In this document: positions 7,722 through 17,203 of the stretch, piece by piece
Layout: each line of letters starts with the position of its first letter
Numbering within the stretch: the first letter of the stretch is position 1
NCBI GenBank assembly: GCA_023391625.1
Contig: JAEWAN010000034.1
Coordinates: 248,001 to 312,000, forward strand
DNA: 64,000 nt
From: Bacteroidota bacterium
GTDB taxonomy: Bacteria; Bacteroidota; Bacteroidia; Bacteroidales; Paludibacteraceae
Direction of reading: 5' to 3'
Program-made: the position numbers and the translations under genes
The notes under the pieces: model-generated
The model's input: only the letters and a program-made list of their open reading frames with translations
Databases searched by the model: none
What the model was told of the DNA's origin: nothing

Positions 7722-8498
7722 ATGAGTAATCAAAACAAAACAATTCACGAATTTGATTTTAATTTCATTTGCGAATATTTTTCAAGCGTAGAACGTCAAG
7801 GACCCGGAAGTCCCGATATCACTCTTAAAGCATTGAGTTTTATTGATAACCTGACGGAAAAATCCCGTATTGCCGATATCGGCTGTGGTACGGGCGGTCA
7901 GACAATTACCTTGGCTCAAAATACCCGGGGAAAAATATCCGGACTTGATTTATTCCCGGAATTCATCCGTATTTTCAATTATAATGCAGAGCAGGCCGGT
8001 TTGCAAAACCGGGTAAAAGGTTTTGTCGGTTCGATGACTGATCCTCTCCCTTTTGAAAACGGTTCGTTAGATTTAATTTGGTCGGAGGGAGCTATCTACA
8101 ATATCGGTTTTGAGAAGGGGCTAAAAGAATGGCGCAACTATTTGACGCAAGGCGGTTATATAGCCGTATCGGAAGCTTCATGGTTTACCAATGAACGTCC
8201 CTCTGAAATACATGATTTTTGGATGCTCCATTATCCAGAAATAGATACGATTCCGAATAAAGTAACTCAAATGCAGAATGCGGGTTACGTTCCCGTTGCT
8301 ACTTTCATCTTACCGGATTATTGCTGGACAGAACATTTCTTTGCTCCGTGTAGTAAAGCACATGAAGCATTTTTAAAGAAATATGCAGGCAGTAAGATGG
8401 CTGAAGAGTTTATAGCCGGTCAACGCTATGAACAGGAGCTGTATAGCAAATACAAAGAGTACTACGGTTACGTATTTTATATCGGAAAGAAAATCTAA
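7722..8498 (+). CDS. Class I SAM-dependent methyltransferase
   Basis: 258 residues from the ATG at 7722. An upstream in-frame start at 7632 would add 30 hydrophobic residues inside the structured leader and is less likely. SAM-binding motif I reads IADIGCGTGGQT at 50-61, followed by the acidic end of strand beta-2 (GLDLFP) and motif IV GSLDLIWSEGAIYNIGF. The form is that of the small Methyltransf_11/25 group common in gut Bacteroidales. The substrate is unknown. It is transcribed alone and ends at a 13-bp hairpin shared with the AraC gene. Confidence 0.88.
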   Translation: MSNQNKTIHEFDFNFICEYFSSVERQGPGSPDITLKALSFIDNLTEKSRIADIGCGTGGQTITLAQNTRGKISGLDLFPEFIRIFNYNAEQAGLQNRVKGFVGSMTDPLPFENGSLDLIWSEGAIYNIGFEKGLKEWRNYLTQGGYIAVSEASWFTNERPSEIHDFWMLHYPEIDTIPNKVTQMQNAGYVPVATFILPDYCWTEHFFAPCSKAHEAFLKKYAGSKMAEEFIAGQRYEQELYSKYKEYYGYVFYIGKKI

Positions 8499-8508
8499 TT
8501 AATTCAAC

Positions 8509-8540
8509 AGGAAAGGCTATCATAAAAGATAGCCTTTCCT
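8509..8540. terminator. Bidirectional terminator hairpin
   Basis: AGGAAAGGCTATC (8509-8521) and GATAGCCTTTCCT (8528-8540) are perfectly complementary over 13 bp with a 6-base loop. The hairpin lies between two convergent genes. The T-tract is short on both sides. Confidence 0.8.
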
Positions 8541-8578
8541 TGGTAGTTCTAAAAACGATTTACAATTAGATTAAAAAA

Positions 8579-9487
8579 TTAGCTCATGTATTTCTGCGTC
8601 CGGAATTCTCCCGGAGTACAGCCTGTTTCCCGTTTAAATAAGCGGATGAAATGCTGCGGATATTGAAATCCGAGTGAATAGGCTATTTCTCCGATGCTAT
8701 AATCCGTACTTAACAATTGATTTTTAGATATATCTATAATTTTTTGCTGTATATATTCCTGAGCAGTCCGTCCGGTTTCTTTTTTTATCAGATCGCCAAA
8801 ATAGCCGGGAGAAAGAAAAACTTTATCCGCAAAATATCTTACGGAAGGCAGGCCATTTTGTCTTGACTTTTCGCTCTGGAAGTATTCTTTCAGCAGTTGC
8901 TCAAAACGAGCAAGGACATCATTGTTTACTTTTTCACGTGTATAAAACTGACGGTCGTAGAATCGCAGGCAGTAATCAAGAATCAACTCAATATGGACAG
9001 ACAACAATTCACGGCTGTGTTTATCAACCGGATAGCTTAATTCGTATTCTATTTTATGTAAACAATCAGTAATAATTCCCCGTTCCTGTTCCGAGAGATG
9101 CAAAGCCTCGTTTTGTGCATAATCAAAAAAAGTATATTGAGTTATTTTTTGCCCCAATGACGTGCCATGAATCAAATCCGGATGAAACATTAACCCGTAA
9201 ACTTCCGGTTTTACTTCATCCTCCTCTGTATCGACACCGATAAGTTGCCCGGGAGCAAAACTGACAATAGTTCCTTCCTGGTAGTCATAGTATTGCCGTC
9301 CGTATTTCAAGGTACAATTTACACCATTTTTCAGAAAAAGGGCATATACGCCATAGTTCATTCGGATGTGATTTACAACACGGGTAGCCTTGGTTAAATC
9401 AACCACAGTTACCAAAGGATGCAGTGTAGGTAGGCCGTAGAGCTTGTTATATGCATCGATGCTGTCCAGCTGAATAATATCTTCCAT
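8579..9487 (-). CDS. AraC family transcriptional regulator
   Basis: 302 residues. The N-terminal 180 or so form a cupin-like sensing domain (QYYDYQEGTIVSFAPGQLIGVD). The C-terminal 100 contain the double helix-turn-helix, with IGEIAYSLGFQYPQHFIRLFKRETG as the second recognition unit and GCTPGEFR after it. It is divergent from the acetyltransferase operon, and the 162-bp gap holds direct and inverted repeats suited to an AraC dimer. It probably controls that operon and itself. The inducer is unknown. Confidence 0.9.
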   Translation of the reverse strand: MEDIIQLDSIDAYNKLYGLPTLHPLVTVVDLTKATRVVNHIRMNYGVYALFLKNGVNCTLKYGRQYYDYQEGTIVSFAPGQLIGVDTEEDEVKPEVYGLMFHPDLIHGTSLGQKITQYTFFDYAQNEALHLSEQERGIITDCLHKIEYELSYPVDKHSRELLSVHIELILDYCLRFYDRQFYTREKVNNDVLARFEQLLKEYFQSEKSRQNGLPSVRYFADKVFLSPGYFGDLIKKETGRTAQEYIQQKIIDISKNQLLSTDYSIGEIAYSLGFQYPQHFIRLFKRETGCTPGEFRTQKYMS

Positions 9488-9510
9488 CGTTTTGTTTCGT
9501 TTCTTATTTG

Positions 9511-9518
9511 CAAAGCTA
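9511..9518 (-). promoter_or_regulatory. -7 element for the AraC gene
   Basis: CAAAGCTA is TAGCTTTG on the minus strand, a consensus -7 box 24 bp before the ATG. No clear -33 box. Confidence 0.45.
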
Positions 9519-9563
9519 TAGCTTTCTTTCGATAAAATAAGAGCCCTTTCTGCAAAAACCGGA

Positions 9564-9624
9564 ATTCGGGTTATTATTACCTGAATCCATCTACTGTCCG
9601 GTAATATTTAATCCGGTAATTTTG
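9564..9624 (+). promoter_or_regulatory. Operator cluster and promoter of the acetyltransferase operon
   Basis: An imperfect palindrome ATTCGGGT-N7-ACCTGAAT occupies 9564-9586. Two direct copies of TCCGGTAAT start at 9597 and 9612, 15 bp apart. The second overlaps the -7 box TAATTTTG (9617-9624). Tandem repeats next to a core promoter that lacks a good -33 box are the normal arrangement for AraC activators. Confidence 0.55.
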
Positions 9625-9649
9625 CAATATCATATTAAAAAATAAGAAG

Positions 9650-10213
9650 ATGGAAGATATTTTTAAAAGAATGCAAGCAGGTGAACTCATTTTGGAAAGT
9701 GATGCCGGATATTCAGAATTATGCGATGCGTTTACAGAGAGCAGGCGTATTGTTGAAGAGTTGAACAGCGGACATCATACTCCCGATGAAGTTTGTGAAA
9801 TACTTAGTCGGCTAACTGGTAAGGAAGTAGATAAGTCTGTACGGATATTCCTGCCTTTTTATACAGCATTCGGACGTTTTACCCGTTTTGGTAAAAACGT
9901 GTTTATTAATTTTAACTGTACTTTTTTAGATCGTGGGGGCATAACTTTGGAAGATGATGTGTTTATCGGTCCGAATGTAAACCTTGTCACTGAAAATCAT
10001 CCCGAAAATCCGGAATTACGACATAATGTTTACGCTCGTCCTATTCATATAAAGCGGAATGCCTGGATTGGGGCTGGAGCCATTGTATTGCCGGGAATAA
10101 CCATCGGACAGAATGCTATTGTTGGCGCAGGTTCTATTGTAACAAAAGATGTGCCGGACGATGCTGTGGTTGTGGGGAATCCGGCACGAGTTATCCGGTC
10201 TATAAAAAAATGA
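9650..10213 (+). CDS. Hexapeptide-repeat acetyltransferase (maltose/galactoside O-acetyltransferase-like)
   Basis: 187 residues. The N-terminal Mac-type helical cap is followed by a left-handed beta-helix with hexapeptide repeats (IGAGAIVLPGITIGQNAIVG at about 135-155). ENHPEN contains the probable catalytic His, and the ending VVVGNPARVIRSI is diagnostic of the family. Members use acetyl-CoA to acetylate a sugar hydroxyl. It is the first gene of a three-gene operon; its stop overlaps the next start by 4 bp (ATGA). The acceptor is unknown. Confidence 0.88.
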   Translation: MEDIFKRMQAGELILESDAGYSELCDAFTESRRIVEELNSGHHTPDEVCEILSRLTGKEVDKSVRIFLPFYTAFGRFTRFGKNVFINFNCTFLDRGGITLEDDVFIGPNVNLVTENHPENPELRHNVYARPIHIKRNAWIGAGAIVLPGITIGQNAIVGAGSIVTKDVPDDAVVVGNPARVIRSIKK

Positions 10214-10731
10214 TGCGTATGAAACACGTTTTAGCCATTCTATTGCTGTCTCTCTGTTTATCCGTAGGTATTGCTGCCTGTTCAACTGAAAATCATTCTT
10301 TTGTACAGCAACCAGCCGTTGGGGAATCCGAAGATAATGAAATGGTTGAGAATAAAGATAGTAACGATATCTCTATGGATGAAAAGATAAGCATTAAGAT
10401 AGGTGGTGCTTCCTATGAGGTTACCTTGCAGGATAATGCCACGGCAAAAGCATTCCGTTCATTATTACCTTTAACGGTAATAATGAATGAACATGCCGGA
10501 AATGAAAAATACTACAATCTCCCTAATCAGTTGCCTGCAGATATATCAGATATATATTATCCGGGTACAATACAGGTAGGGGATCTGATGCTTTGGGGAA
10601 GTGACTGTGTCGTTTTGTTTTATAAGACCTTTTCCACTTCATACGGTTATACACGAATAGGTAAACTTGATGATCCGGCTGATTTACCGAAAGCAGTAGG
10701 GAGCGGCAAAGTAACAGTAACATTTGAATGA
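10210..10731 (+). CDS. Cyclophilin-like fold lipoprotein
   Basis: 173 residues from the overlapping ATG. A start at 10219 (MKHVLAI) would give an equally good signal peptide. The lipobox GIAAC near residue 24 predicts a lipoprotein. The mature domain (ISIKIGGASYEVTL, LLPLTVIMNEH, YYPGTIQVGDLMLW, then a terminal VTVTFE) matches the bacterial cyclophilin-like family, a beta-barrel of unproven enzymatic activity. These genes often sit beside acetyltransferases and alpha/beta hydrolases in Bacteroidales under an AraC regulator, as here. Confidence 0.8.
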   Translation: MMRMKHVLAILLLSLCLSVGIAACSTENHSFVQQPAVGESEDNEMVENKDSNDISMDEKISIKIGGASYEVTLQDNATAKAFRSLLPLTVIMNEHAGNEKYYNLPNQLPADISDIYYPGTIQVGDLMLWGSDCVVLFYKTFSTSYGYTRIGKLDDPADLPKAVGSGKVTVTFE

Positions 10732-10752
10732 TAAAGTATTAAAAACAAGACT

Positions 10753-11817
10753 ATGAGTAATAAAATCAAATTTGTGTTTACAGTGGCATGGCTTTTAGGC
10801 ATAAGCATGATAGCCAATGCGGAAACAAATCAAAGTAAAAAAAGTGATATGGAAAATTTAAAGTTAACAGAAGAATGGGATAAAACTTTCCCTAAGAGTA
10901 ATAAAGTGAAGCACAGTAAAGTAACTTTCACTAATCGTTATGGCATTACACTTGCCGCCGACTTATATATACCGAAAAATGCAACGGGAAAATTGCCGGC
11001 CATTGCTGTGAGCGGCCCTTTCGGTGCAGTAAAAGAACAGGCTTCGGGGCTTTACGCCCAAGCTTTGGCAGAACGGGGTTATCTGACTATTGCTTTTGAT
11101 CCTTCTTTTACCGGAGAGAGTGGGGGAAGCCCCCGTTATGTAGCTTCACCGGATATTAATACTGAAGACTTTTGTGCTGCCGTTGATTTTCTCTCTGTGC
11201 GTGAAGATGTTGATCCGGAACGAATCGGCATCATCGGCATTTGTGGTTGGGGTGGATTTGCAATAAATGCAGCTGCCATTGATACACGTATAAAAGCAAC
11301 GGTAGCTTCAACGATGTATGATATGACTCGGGTTACAGCGAACGGATATTTTGATTCCATGGATAGCGACCAGCGTTATGAGCTCCGTAAGCAACTCAAT
11401 GCCCAGCGCACTATCGATGCTAAAAACGGTACATATGCCCTTGCCGGAGGTGTGGTAGATCCGTTGCCAGAAGATGCTCCTCAATTCGTAAAAGATTATT
11501 ATGCGTATTATAAAACATCCCGTGGTTATCATAAACGTTCCCTTAATTCCAATCAAGGTTGGAATAAGACTTCATCATTATCTTTTATCAATATGCCCAT
11601 TCTTGCTTACAGCGATGAAATTCGTAGCGCCGTATTACTTGTACACGGAGAAAACGCTCATTCACGCTATTTCAGCGAAGATGTGTTTAAGAAGCTAAAA
11701 GGGGATAATAAAGAATTAATGATTATACCAGGTGCAAATCATACGGATTTGTATGACCAGATGAACGTGATACCGTTTGATAAAATAGATATATTCTTTA
11801 AAGAGTACCTTAAATAA
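10753..11817 (+). CDS. Secreted alpha/beta hydrolase with Cys at the nucleophile elbow
   Basis: 354 residues with a signal peptide ending near ANA at 21-23. The nucleophile elbow reads GICGWGG with C164 in place of Ser, as in dienelactone-hydrolase-like enzymes. The acid segment is LLVHGENAHS, and the catalytic His lies in PGANHTD near residue 336. It is the last gene of the operon and ends 13 bp before a strong terminator. The substrate is unknown; a periplasmic ester or lactone is a reasonable guess. Confidence 0.85.
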   Translation: MSNKIKFVFTVAWLLGISMIANAETNQSKKSDMENLKLTEEWDKTFPKSNKVKHSKVTFTNRYGITLAADLYIPKNATGKLPAIAVSGPFGAVKEQASGLYAQALAERGYLTIAFDPSFTGESGGSPRYVASPDINTEDFCAAVDFLSVREDVDPERIGIIGICGWGGFAINAAAIDTRIKATVASTMYDMTRVTANGYFDSMDSDQRYELRKQLNAQRTIDAKNGTYALAGGVVDPLPEDAPQFVKDYYAYYKTSRGYHKRSLNSNQGWNKTSSLSFINMPILAYSDEIRSAVLLVHGENAHSRYFSEDVFKKLKGDNKELMIIPGANHTDLYDQMNVIPFDKIDIFFKEYLK

Positions 11818-11830
11818 ATTTGTTATATAA

Positions 11831-11871
11831 AAACACGCTGCCCATATATTTTGTATGTGGGCAGCGTGTTT
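11831..11871 (+). terminator. Terminator of the acetyltransferase/hydrolase operon
   Basis: AAACACGCTGCCCA (11831-11844) and TGGGCAGCGTGTTT (11858-11871) are perfectly complementary over 14 bp. Confidence 0.9.
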
Positions 11872-11957
11872 AATATTGCTTCTGATTCACTATTCCTGTT
11901 TTTTATTCCGAGTTACGGTAACTTTCAGTTTTAAGAGAGGTATTCCCCGGACATTTA

Positions 11958-13754
11958 TCACTTTTCTTTTCCTTCGTAATAATTTATAAATGCTTTATTT
12001 ACCAGTCTATTACCTCCGGGAGTAGGATAATTGCCAGAAAAATACCAGTCCCCTTTATGATTGGGACATGCCTGATGCAATCCTTCAATGGTCTGATAAA
12101 CCAGCTCTACCGGACAGTTCACTTCGGGAGGAGTTAGCATCTCTGCTATTTTTTGAGATATTTCTTCCTGCGTAAACGGTTGGTATATTTCCGTAACATG
12201 ATTAATAACCAGTTCTTTCGGTAAATCTTCCTGTGCCTTGGATTTTTGATACACTTCATCAATAAGGCTTTGCATTCCTCTTTCTTTAAGTAATGCTATT
12301 GCAGCACGAAAGGCGCAGAATTCGCTCATACGTGACATGTCAATACCGTAATAGTCGGGATAACGGACTTGCGGTGATGACGACACTATCACTATTTTTT
12401 TAGGTTCAAGACGATTTAATATCGTCAGGATACTTTGTTTTAGCGTAGTACCCCGTACTATGGAGTCGTCTATTGCCACAAGATTATCTACTTTCCCTCT
12501 TCGTATAGAGCCGTATGTAATATCATATACATGGGTAGCCAGGTCGTCCCGTTCATTTCCCTGTGATATAAAAGTACGCAGTTTAATATCTTTCAATAAA
12601 ACTTTTTCGGAACGTAATTTTTTTCCGGTTCTATTTTCAATACCGTCCATCATACCGTAAAATGCAACTTCTGCAGTATTGGGTATAAAAGAGAACACGG
12701 TATTGTCCGTGTCGTGGTTAATCGCTTTTAGGATAGGCTCGGTCAGCAATTCGCCCAACTGTTTGCGTTCTTTATAAATATCAATGTCGCTTCCCCTTGA
12801 AAAATAGATTCGTTCAAATGAGCATGGAGTAGGCACAGGGTCTGCATGACGGATAATATCCTGATGTAAGCTACCGTCCTTTTTTATGATGATAGCCTGT
12901 CCCGGCTGTATTTCATGAATATCTTCCTCTTTTACATTCATAACGGTTTGGATAACCGGACGTTCAGAGGCTGTCACCACGATTTCATCATCGGCATAAT
13001 AAAATGCAGTACGTATGCCTTTAGGGTCACGGAATACGAAAGAATCGCCATGTCCCAGCATTCCGCAGATTACGTAACCGCCGTCCCACATATGTTCCGA
13101 TTTACGGATAAATGAGGCTATATCCAGATTTTCTTCGATCTTACGGGTTATTTGAATGTCATTGGTATAACGTTTCTTTATTTCGTCATACTGCCTCTGC
13201 ACTTCTTTATCCAGTTGACTTCCCAACGATTCCAACATAAGAAAAGTATCTGCTTTGTCACGCGGATGCTGCCCCTGCTCTGTTAAATGGGTAAACAGTT
13301 CGTCCACATTAGTCAGGTTAAAATTCCCGGCCAGAACCATGGCACGTACTTTCCAGTTATGTCGGCGTAAAAAGGGGTGGACGTTTGAAATTCCGCTTCT
13401 GCCGGTAGTGCTGTACCGTAAATGCCCGAGGTATAACTCTCCAGCAAAAGGAAGACGGGATTTTATTCTTTCTACATCCTGTAAATCCTCATAGGGCAAT
13501 ACTTCCATTTTTTTGCTGATTGTAGCGAATATGTCCTGGATTGCATTTTTACCTTCAGCCCGTTCCCGCCAAATGTATTCCTCGCCAGCCGGGACTTCCA
13601 GCTTAACAGTGGCCAGCCCGGCTCCTTCCTGCCCCCGGTTATGTTGTTTCTCCATCAACAGGTACATTTTCTGCAATCCGTATTGCCATGTTCCGTACTT
13701 CTTTTGATAATACTCTAAGGGCTTTAAAAGCCTTATCATTGCAATTCCACACAT
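11958..13754 (-). CDS. Amidophosphoribosyltransferase-type glutamine amidotransferase
   Basis: 598 residues. The N-terminal class II glutaminase domain starts MCGIAMIR with Cys2 as the nucleophile, and has the HNRGQEGAG and GHLRYSTTG motifs. The phosphoribosyltransferase domain carries the PRPP-binding loop VAIDDSIVRGTT. It is longer than housekeeping PurF (about 470-505) and has a C-terminal extension of about 90 residues with HVTEIYQPFTQEEI. This long form is common in Bacteroidales, encoded beside glmS as here. Whether it makes phosphoribosylamine or another aminosugar phosphate is not settled by sequence. Confidence 0.85.
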   Translation of the reverse strand: MCGIAMIRLLKPLEYYQKKYGTWQYGLQKMYLLMEKQHNRGQEGAGLATVKLEVPAGEEYIWRERAEGKNAIQDIFATISKKMEVLPYEDLQDVERIKSRLPFAGELYLGHLRYSTTGRSGISNVHPFLRRHNWKVRAMVLAGNFNLTNVDELFTHLTEQGQHPRDKADTFLMLESLGSQLDKEVQRQYDEIKKRYTNDIQITRKIEENLDIASFIRKSEHMWDGGYVICGMLGHGDSFVFRDPKGIRTAFYYADDEIVVTASERPVIQTVMNVKEEDIHEIQPGQAIIIKKDGSLHQDIIRHADPVPTPCSFERIYFSRGSDIDIYKERKQLGELLTEPILKAINHDTDNTVFSFIPNTAEVAFYGMMDGIENRTGKKLRSEKVLLKDIKLRTFISQGNERDDLATHVYDITYGSIRRGKVDNLVAIDDSIVRGTTLKQSILTILNRLEPKKIVIVSSSPQVRYPDYYGIDMSRMSEFCAFRAAIALLKERGMQSLIDEVYQKSKAQEDLPKELVINHVTEIYQPFTQEEISQKIAEMLTPPEVNCPVELVYQTIEGLHQACPNHKGDWYFSGNYPTPGGNRLVNKAFINYYEGKEK

Positions 13755-13879
13755 AATGTCGATTATAAAGTGTAAACAACCGGTTTCTTATTAGAAAGGG
13801 TTCTGTTTGTATTAAACAGGTTTTGTATAAATATGTATTATATCTGTATTTCCAAGGGTTCTCAAAATATGCCCCCTTT

Positions 13880-15721
13880 TTATTCTACGGTTACGGACTT
13901 AGCCAGGTTGCGCGGTTGGTCCACATCCCTGCCTTTTACCACTGCGATGTGGTATGCTAGCAATTGCAGCGGAATGACAGCCAGCATCGGTACCAAACAT
14001 TCTTCCGTATCCGGTATGCAAATGGAATAGTCCGATAGTTTTTGCACCACTTCGTCGCCTTCCGTAACAATGGATATGATTTTTCCTTTACGGGCTTTTA
14101 TTTCCTGAATATTGCTTACCACTTTTTCATACATACCTGCACTTGGTGCGATAGCTACCACCGGCATTTCTTCACTGATAAGGGCAATAGGGCCATGTTT
14201 CATTTCCGCAGCCGGATATCCTTCTGCGTGAATGTAAGAAATTTCTTTTAATTTAAGAGCTCCTTCCATTGCTACCGGATAATTGTAACCGCGCCCCAGA
14301 TAAATGAAATTCTGTGCATAGGTAAAAGTTTTGGCAAATTCGGCAATAACACTGTTTTGTTTTAGAATTGCTTCTATTTTATCCGGGATACGTCCAAGCT
14401 CTTCCACTATTTTATGATATTCCGTTTCGCTTAGAGTCCCTTTTTCTTTACCTATAAGCAAAGCAAGCATAGTGAGTACCGTTACCTGTGCTGTAAAAGC
14501 TTTGGTGGAAGCTACCCCTATTTCCGGCCCTACGTGGGTATAACTGCCGGAATGAGTATTACGGGCAATGGAAGAACCTACTACGTTGCAAATACCGTAG
14601 ATAAAAGCTCCGTGAGATTTTGCCAGTTCCACGGCAGCCAAGGTATCCGCAGTTTCTCCCGATTGAGATATGGCTATCACCACATCGTCCTTGTTGATAA
14701 CGGGTTTGCGATACCGGAATTCGGACGAATATTCTACTTCCACCGGAATGCGGGCAAACTCTTCAATGGCATACATCCCGATCAGACCCGCATGCCAGGA
14801 CGTTCCGCATGCTGTAATAATAATGCGTTTCGCATTCAGAAATTTGTCTTTATGATCTATAAAGCCGGAAAGCTTAATGTCTTTTTCTTCTTTGTTTACC
14901 CGGCCACGCATGCTGTCGCTTAAAGTTTTAGGTTGCTCAAATATCTCTTTGATCATGAAATGGGGGTATCCTCCTTTTTCTAACTGACAAAGTGTCATTT
15001 CCAGTTTCTTTACTTCCGGAGTTTTTTCCACATTGCTGATCGTTTTGATCTTCATTTCCTGACCTAACTTCAAAGTAACAATTTCTTCGTCATTAACATA
15101 AACGACCCTGTCCGTAAATTCAACAATCGGGGTAGCATCAGAAGCCAGGAAAAACTCGTCTTTTCCTATCCCTATCACTAAAGGACTACCTTTACGGGCT
15201 GCAACCAATAAATCCGGTTTTCCTCTTTCTATTACCGCAATGGCATAAGCGCCTACCACTTGATTTAACGCCAACTGTACCGCCGTGGGTAAATCTACGT
15301 GGTTTTTATTTTTGAAATATTCTATTAGCTGTACTAAAACCTCCGTGTCGGTATCACTTTTAAAAGTATAACCGTGTTCTTTCAAACTCTCTTTCAAAAC
15401 GGCGTAATTTTCAATAATTCCGTTGTGAATCAAAGCGAGTTCTTCAGTCTGGGAGTAATGAGGGTGAGCATTAACCTGGTTCGGTTCTCCGTGAGTGGCC
15501 CAACGAGTGTGGGCTATCCCCACAGAACCGCTTGTATCCTGACTTGCAGCATAACGTTCCAAATCAGCTACTTTCCCTTTTACTTTGTATATATTCAGTT
15601 TCTCTTTGTCAAGCAAAGCCACACCTGCGCTGTCATAACCACGGTATTCCAATCTTTTTAATCCTTTTATCAATATAGGGAAAGCTTCCTGTTTTCCTAT
15701 ATAACCTACGATTCCACACAT
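13880..15721 (-). CDS. glmS: Glutamine--fructose-6-phosphate aminotransferase (isomerizing)
   Basis: 613 residues, standard length. The Cys2 glutaminase start MCGIVGYIG is followed by IAHTRWATHG and two SIS domains: SQSGETADT near 350 and a C-terminal sugar-isomerase half. The C-terminus PRNLAKSVTVE is the invariant GlmS tail. It makes glucosamine-6-phosphate for peptidoglycan and lipid A. It lies 32 bp after dapL and 125 bp before the amidophosphoribosyltransferase gene, all on the same strand, so a nitrogen and cell-wall operon is likely. No glmS ribozyme signature was seen upstream. Confidence 0.97.
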   Translation of the reverse strand: MCGIVGYIGKQEAFPILIKGLKRLEYRGYDSAGVALLDKEKLNIYKVKGKVADLERYAASQDTSGSVGIAHTRWATHGEPNQVNAHPHYSQTEELALIHNGIIENYAVLKESLKEHGYTFKSDTDTEVLVQLIEYFKNKNHVDLPTAVQLALNQVVGAYAIAVIERGKPDLLVAARKGSPLVIGIGKDEFFLASDATPIVEFTDRVVYVNDEEIVTLKLGQEMKIKTISNVEKTPEVKKLEMTLCQLEKGGYPHFMIKEIFEQPKTLSDSMRGRVNKEEKDIKLSGFIDHKDKFLNAKRIIITACGTSWHAGLIGMYAIEEFARIPVEVEYSSEFRYRKPVINKDDVVIAISQSGETADTLAAVELAKSHGAFIYGICNVVGSSIARNTHSGSYTHVGPEIGVASTKAFTAQVTVLTMLALLIGKEKGTLSETEYHKIVEELGRIPDKIEAILKQNSVIAEFAKTFTYAQNFIYLGRGYNYPVAMEGALKLKEISYIHAEGYPAAEMKHGPIALISEEMPVVAIAPSAGMYEKVVSNIQEIKARKGKIISIVTEGDEVVQKLSDYSICIPDTEECLVPMLAVIPLQLLAYHIAVVKGRDVDQPRNLAKSVTVE

Positions 15722-15753
15722 AATTTAGTTCTTTCTTTTTCTAATGAATAATT

Positions 15754-16974
15754 TTATTCTTTTAATCTTTTCAAGGCCTCTTCCGTATCTTCCCTGCTGC
15801 TAAAGCCGGTAAAACGCATATAGCCTTCTCCTGATTGCCCAAATATTATGCCAGGAGTTCCAACAATAGCATATTCATAAAGTAAACTTTGAAAATATCT
15901 CATGGAAGATTGATCGTTAGGGGTTTTGAACCATACGTATGGCGAGTTTACACCCCCAAAGACTTTAAATCCCATTGACAGTAATTCATTTCTGATAAGT
16001 GACGTATTTGTCAGGTAGTAATCCACCAGTTCTCCGATCTCCTGTTTGCCTTTACGGGAATAAATGGTTTCTGCCCCCCGTTGGATAATATAGGGTACTC
16101 CATTATTATAGTTGGCGTTACGCCGTCCCCATAACTTAATGAAAGGTACGACTTCTCCGTATTGGGTATATGCCATCAGTTCTGTAGGAAAGACGCTGTA
16201 TCCACAACGTAAACCGGTGAATCCGGCTGTTTTTGAATAGCTCTTTATTTCTATAGCTACTTTTTTAGCTCCTTTTATTTCATAAATACTGCGGGGTACA
16301 TCCGGATCTTTTATATAAGCATGATAAGCCGCATCATAAATGATGATACTTCGGTTTTGAACTGCATAATCCACCCATTGTTTCAGTTCCGTTTTATTCA
16401 TCACCGTTCCGGTAGGGTTGTTCGGGTTACACAGGTAAATGATATCGACACGTTCTTTAGGCAATTCAGGAATAAATCCGTTCTTTTCATTGCAATGTAT
16501 GTATACAATGTTGCTCCATTTTCCGTCTTCCAGCAGTTCACCGGAGCGTCCACTCATAATCGTAGCATTTTCATAAACAGGGTACACCGGATCCGTAATG
16601 GCTATAATGTTGTCACGTCCCAGTACATGCCCTATATTTCCAATATCAGATTTAGCTCCGTTATTAATAAAAACACTTTCTTTTTCCAGGGAAACGCCCA
16701 TAGAACGATATTCCTTAAGTATTTTTTCTATCAGGAATTCATACCCCTGGGGTGGACTGTATCCCCGGAATGTTTGCGGGTCAGCCAGTTCCTCTATGGC
16801 TTGATGCATGGCCTGTATAACCTCGTTGGGCAATGGTCTGGTTACGTCGCCAACGCCTAAACGGATTATTTTCTTGTTAGGATGGAGAATTTTATAAGCG
16901 TTAATGCTCTTTTCTATGTCGTCAAAACAATAGACTTCCGGGATTTTCAGATAATTTTCGTTCGCTAATGCCAT
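15754..16974 (-). CDS. dapL: LL-diaminopimelate aminotransferase
   Basis: 406 residues, matching DapL (about 405-411). The fold-type I PLP lysine lies in KSYSKTAGFTGLRCGY, and the substrate-binding RLGVGDVTRPLP and YLCNPNNPTGTV motifs are present. It converts tetrahydrodipicolinate directly to LL-diaminopimelate, the short lysine/peptidoglycan route used by Bacteroidales. dapF, often its neighbour, is not in this window. The IS1595 element sits 229 bp upstream of the start. Confidence 0.95.
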   Translation of the reverse strand: MALANENYLKIPEVYCFDDIEKSINAYKILHPNKKIIRLGVGDVTRPLPNEVIQAMHQAIEELADPQTFRGYSPPQGYEFLIEKILKEYRSMGVSLEKESVFINNGAKSDIGNIGHVLGRDNIIAITDPVYPVYENATIMSGRSGELLEDGKWSNIVYIHCNEKNGFIPELPKERVDIIYLCNPNNPTGTVMNKTELKQWVDYAVQNRSIIIYDAAYHAYIKDPDVPRSIYEIKGAKKVAIEIKSYSKTAGFTGLRCGYSVFPTELMAYTQYGEVVPFIKLWGRRNANYNNGVPYIIQRGAETIYSRKGKQEIGELVDYYLTNTSLIRNELLSMGFKVFGGVNSPYVWFKTPNDQSSMRYFQSLLYEYAIVGTPGIIFGQSGEGYMRFTGFSSREDTEEALKRLKE

Positions 16975-17195
16975 TAAAAAAGGAATGGTTTTTATTTAGA
17001 TTTCTTATTTGCAAAAATGCAACTTTTTTATTAAAAAATAAAACATCTTGTCGTAAAAAATAGAAAAAATAAGAAAAAAGTTATTTTTATCTACTGTTTA
17101 TAAGAAAAAAGCTTGTAATGAAAATAAAAAAATGAACACATGGATAAAAACGGTAAAAGAACAAAAATACAACGATGTTTATTTTTATTCCGCTT

Positions 17196-17203
17196 ATATT
17201 ATT
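17196..17203. repeat. Target-site duplication, left copy
   Basis: ATATTATT stands immediately outside the left inverted repeat and is repeated exactly at 20383-20390. IS1595-family elements make 8-bp duplications. Confidence 0.92.

Noticed and set aside
13755..13879. glmS ribozyme or other switch around glmS
   Set aside because: The ribozyme is a Firmicutes feature, and the short gaps on both sides of glmS hold no matching structure.
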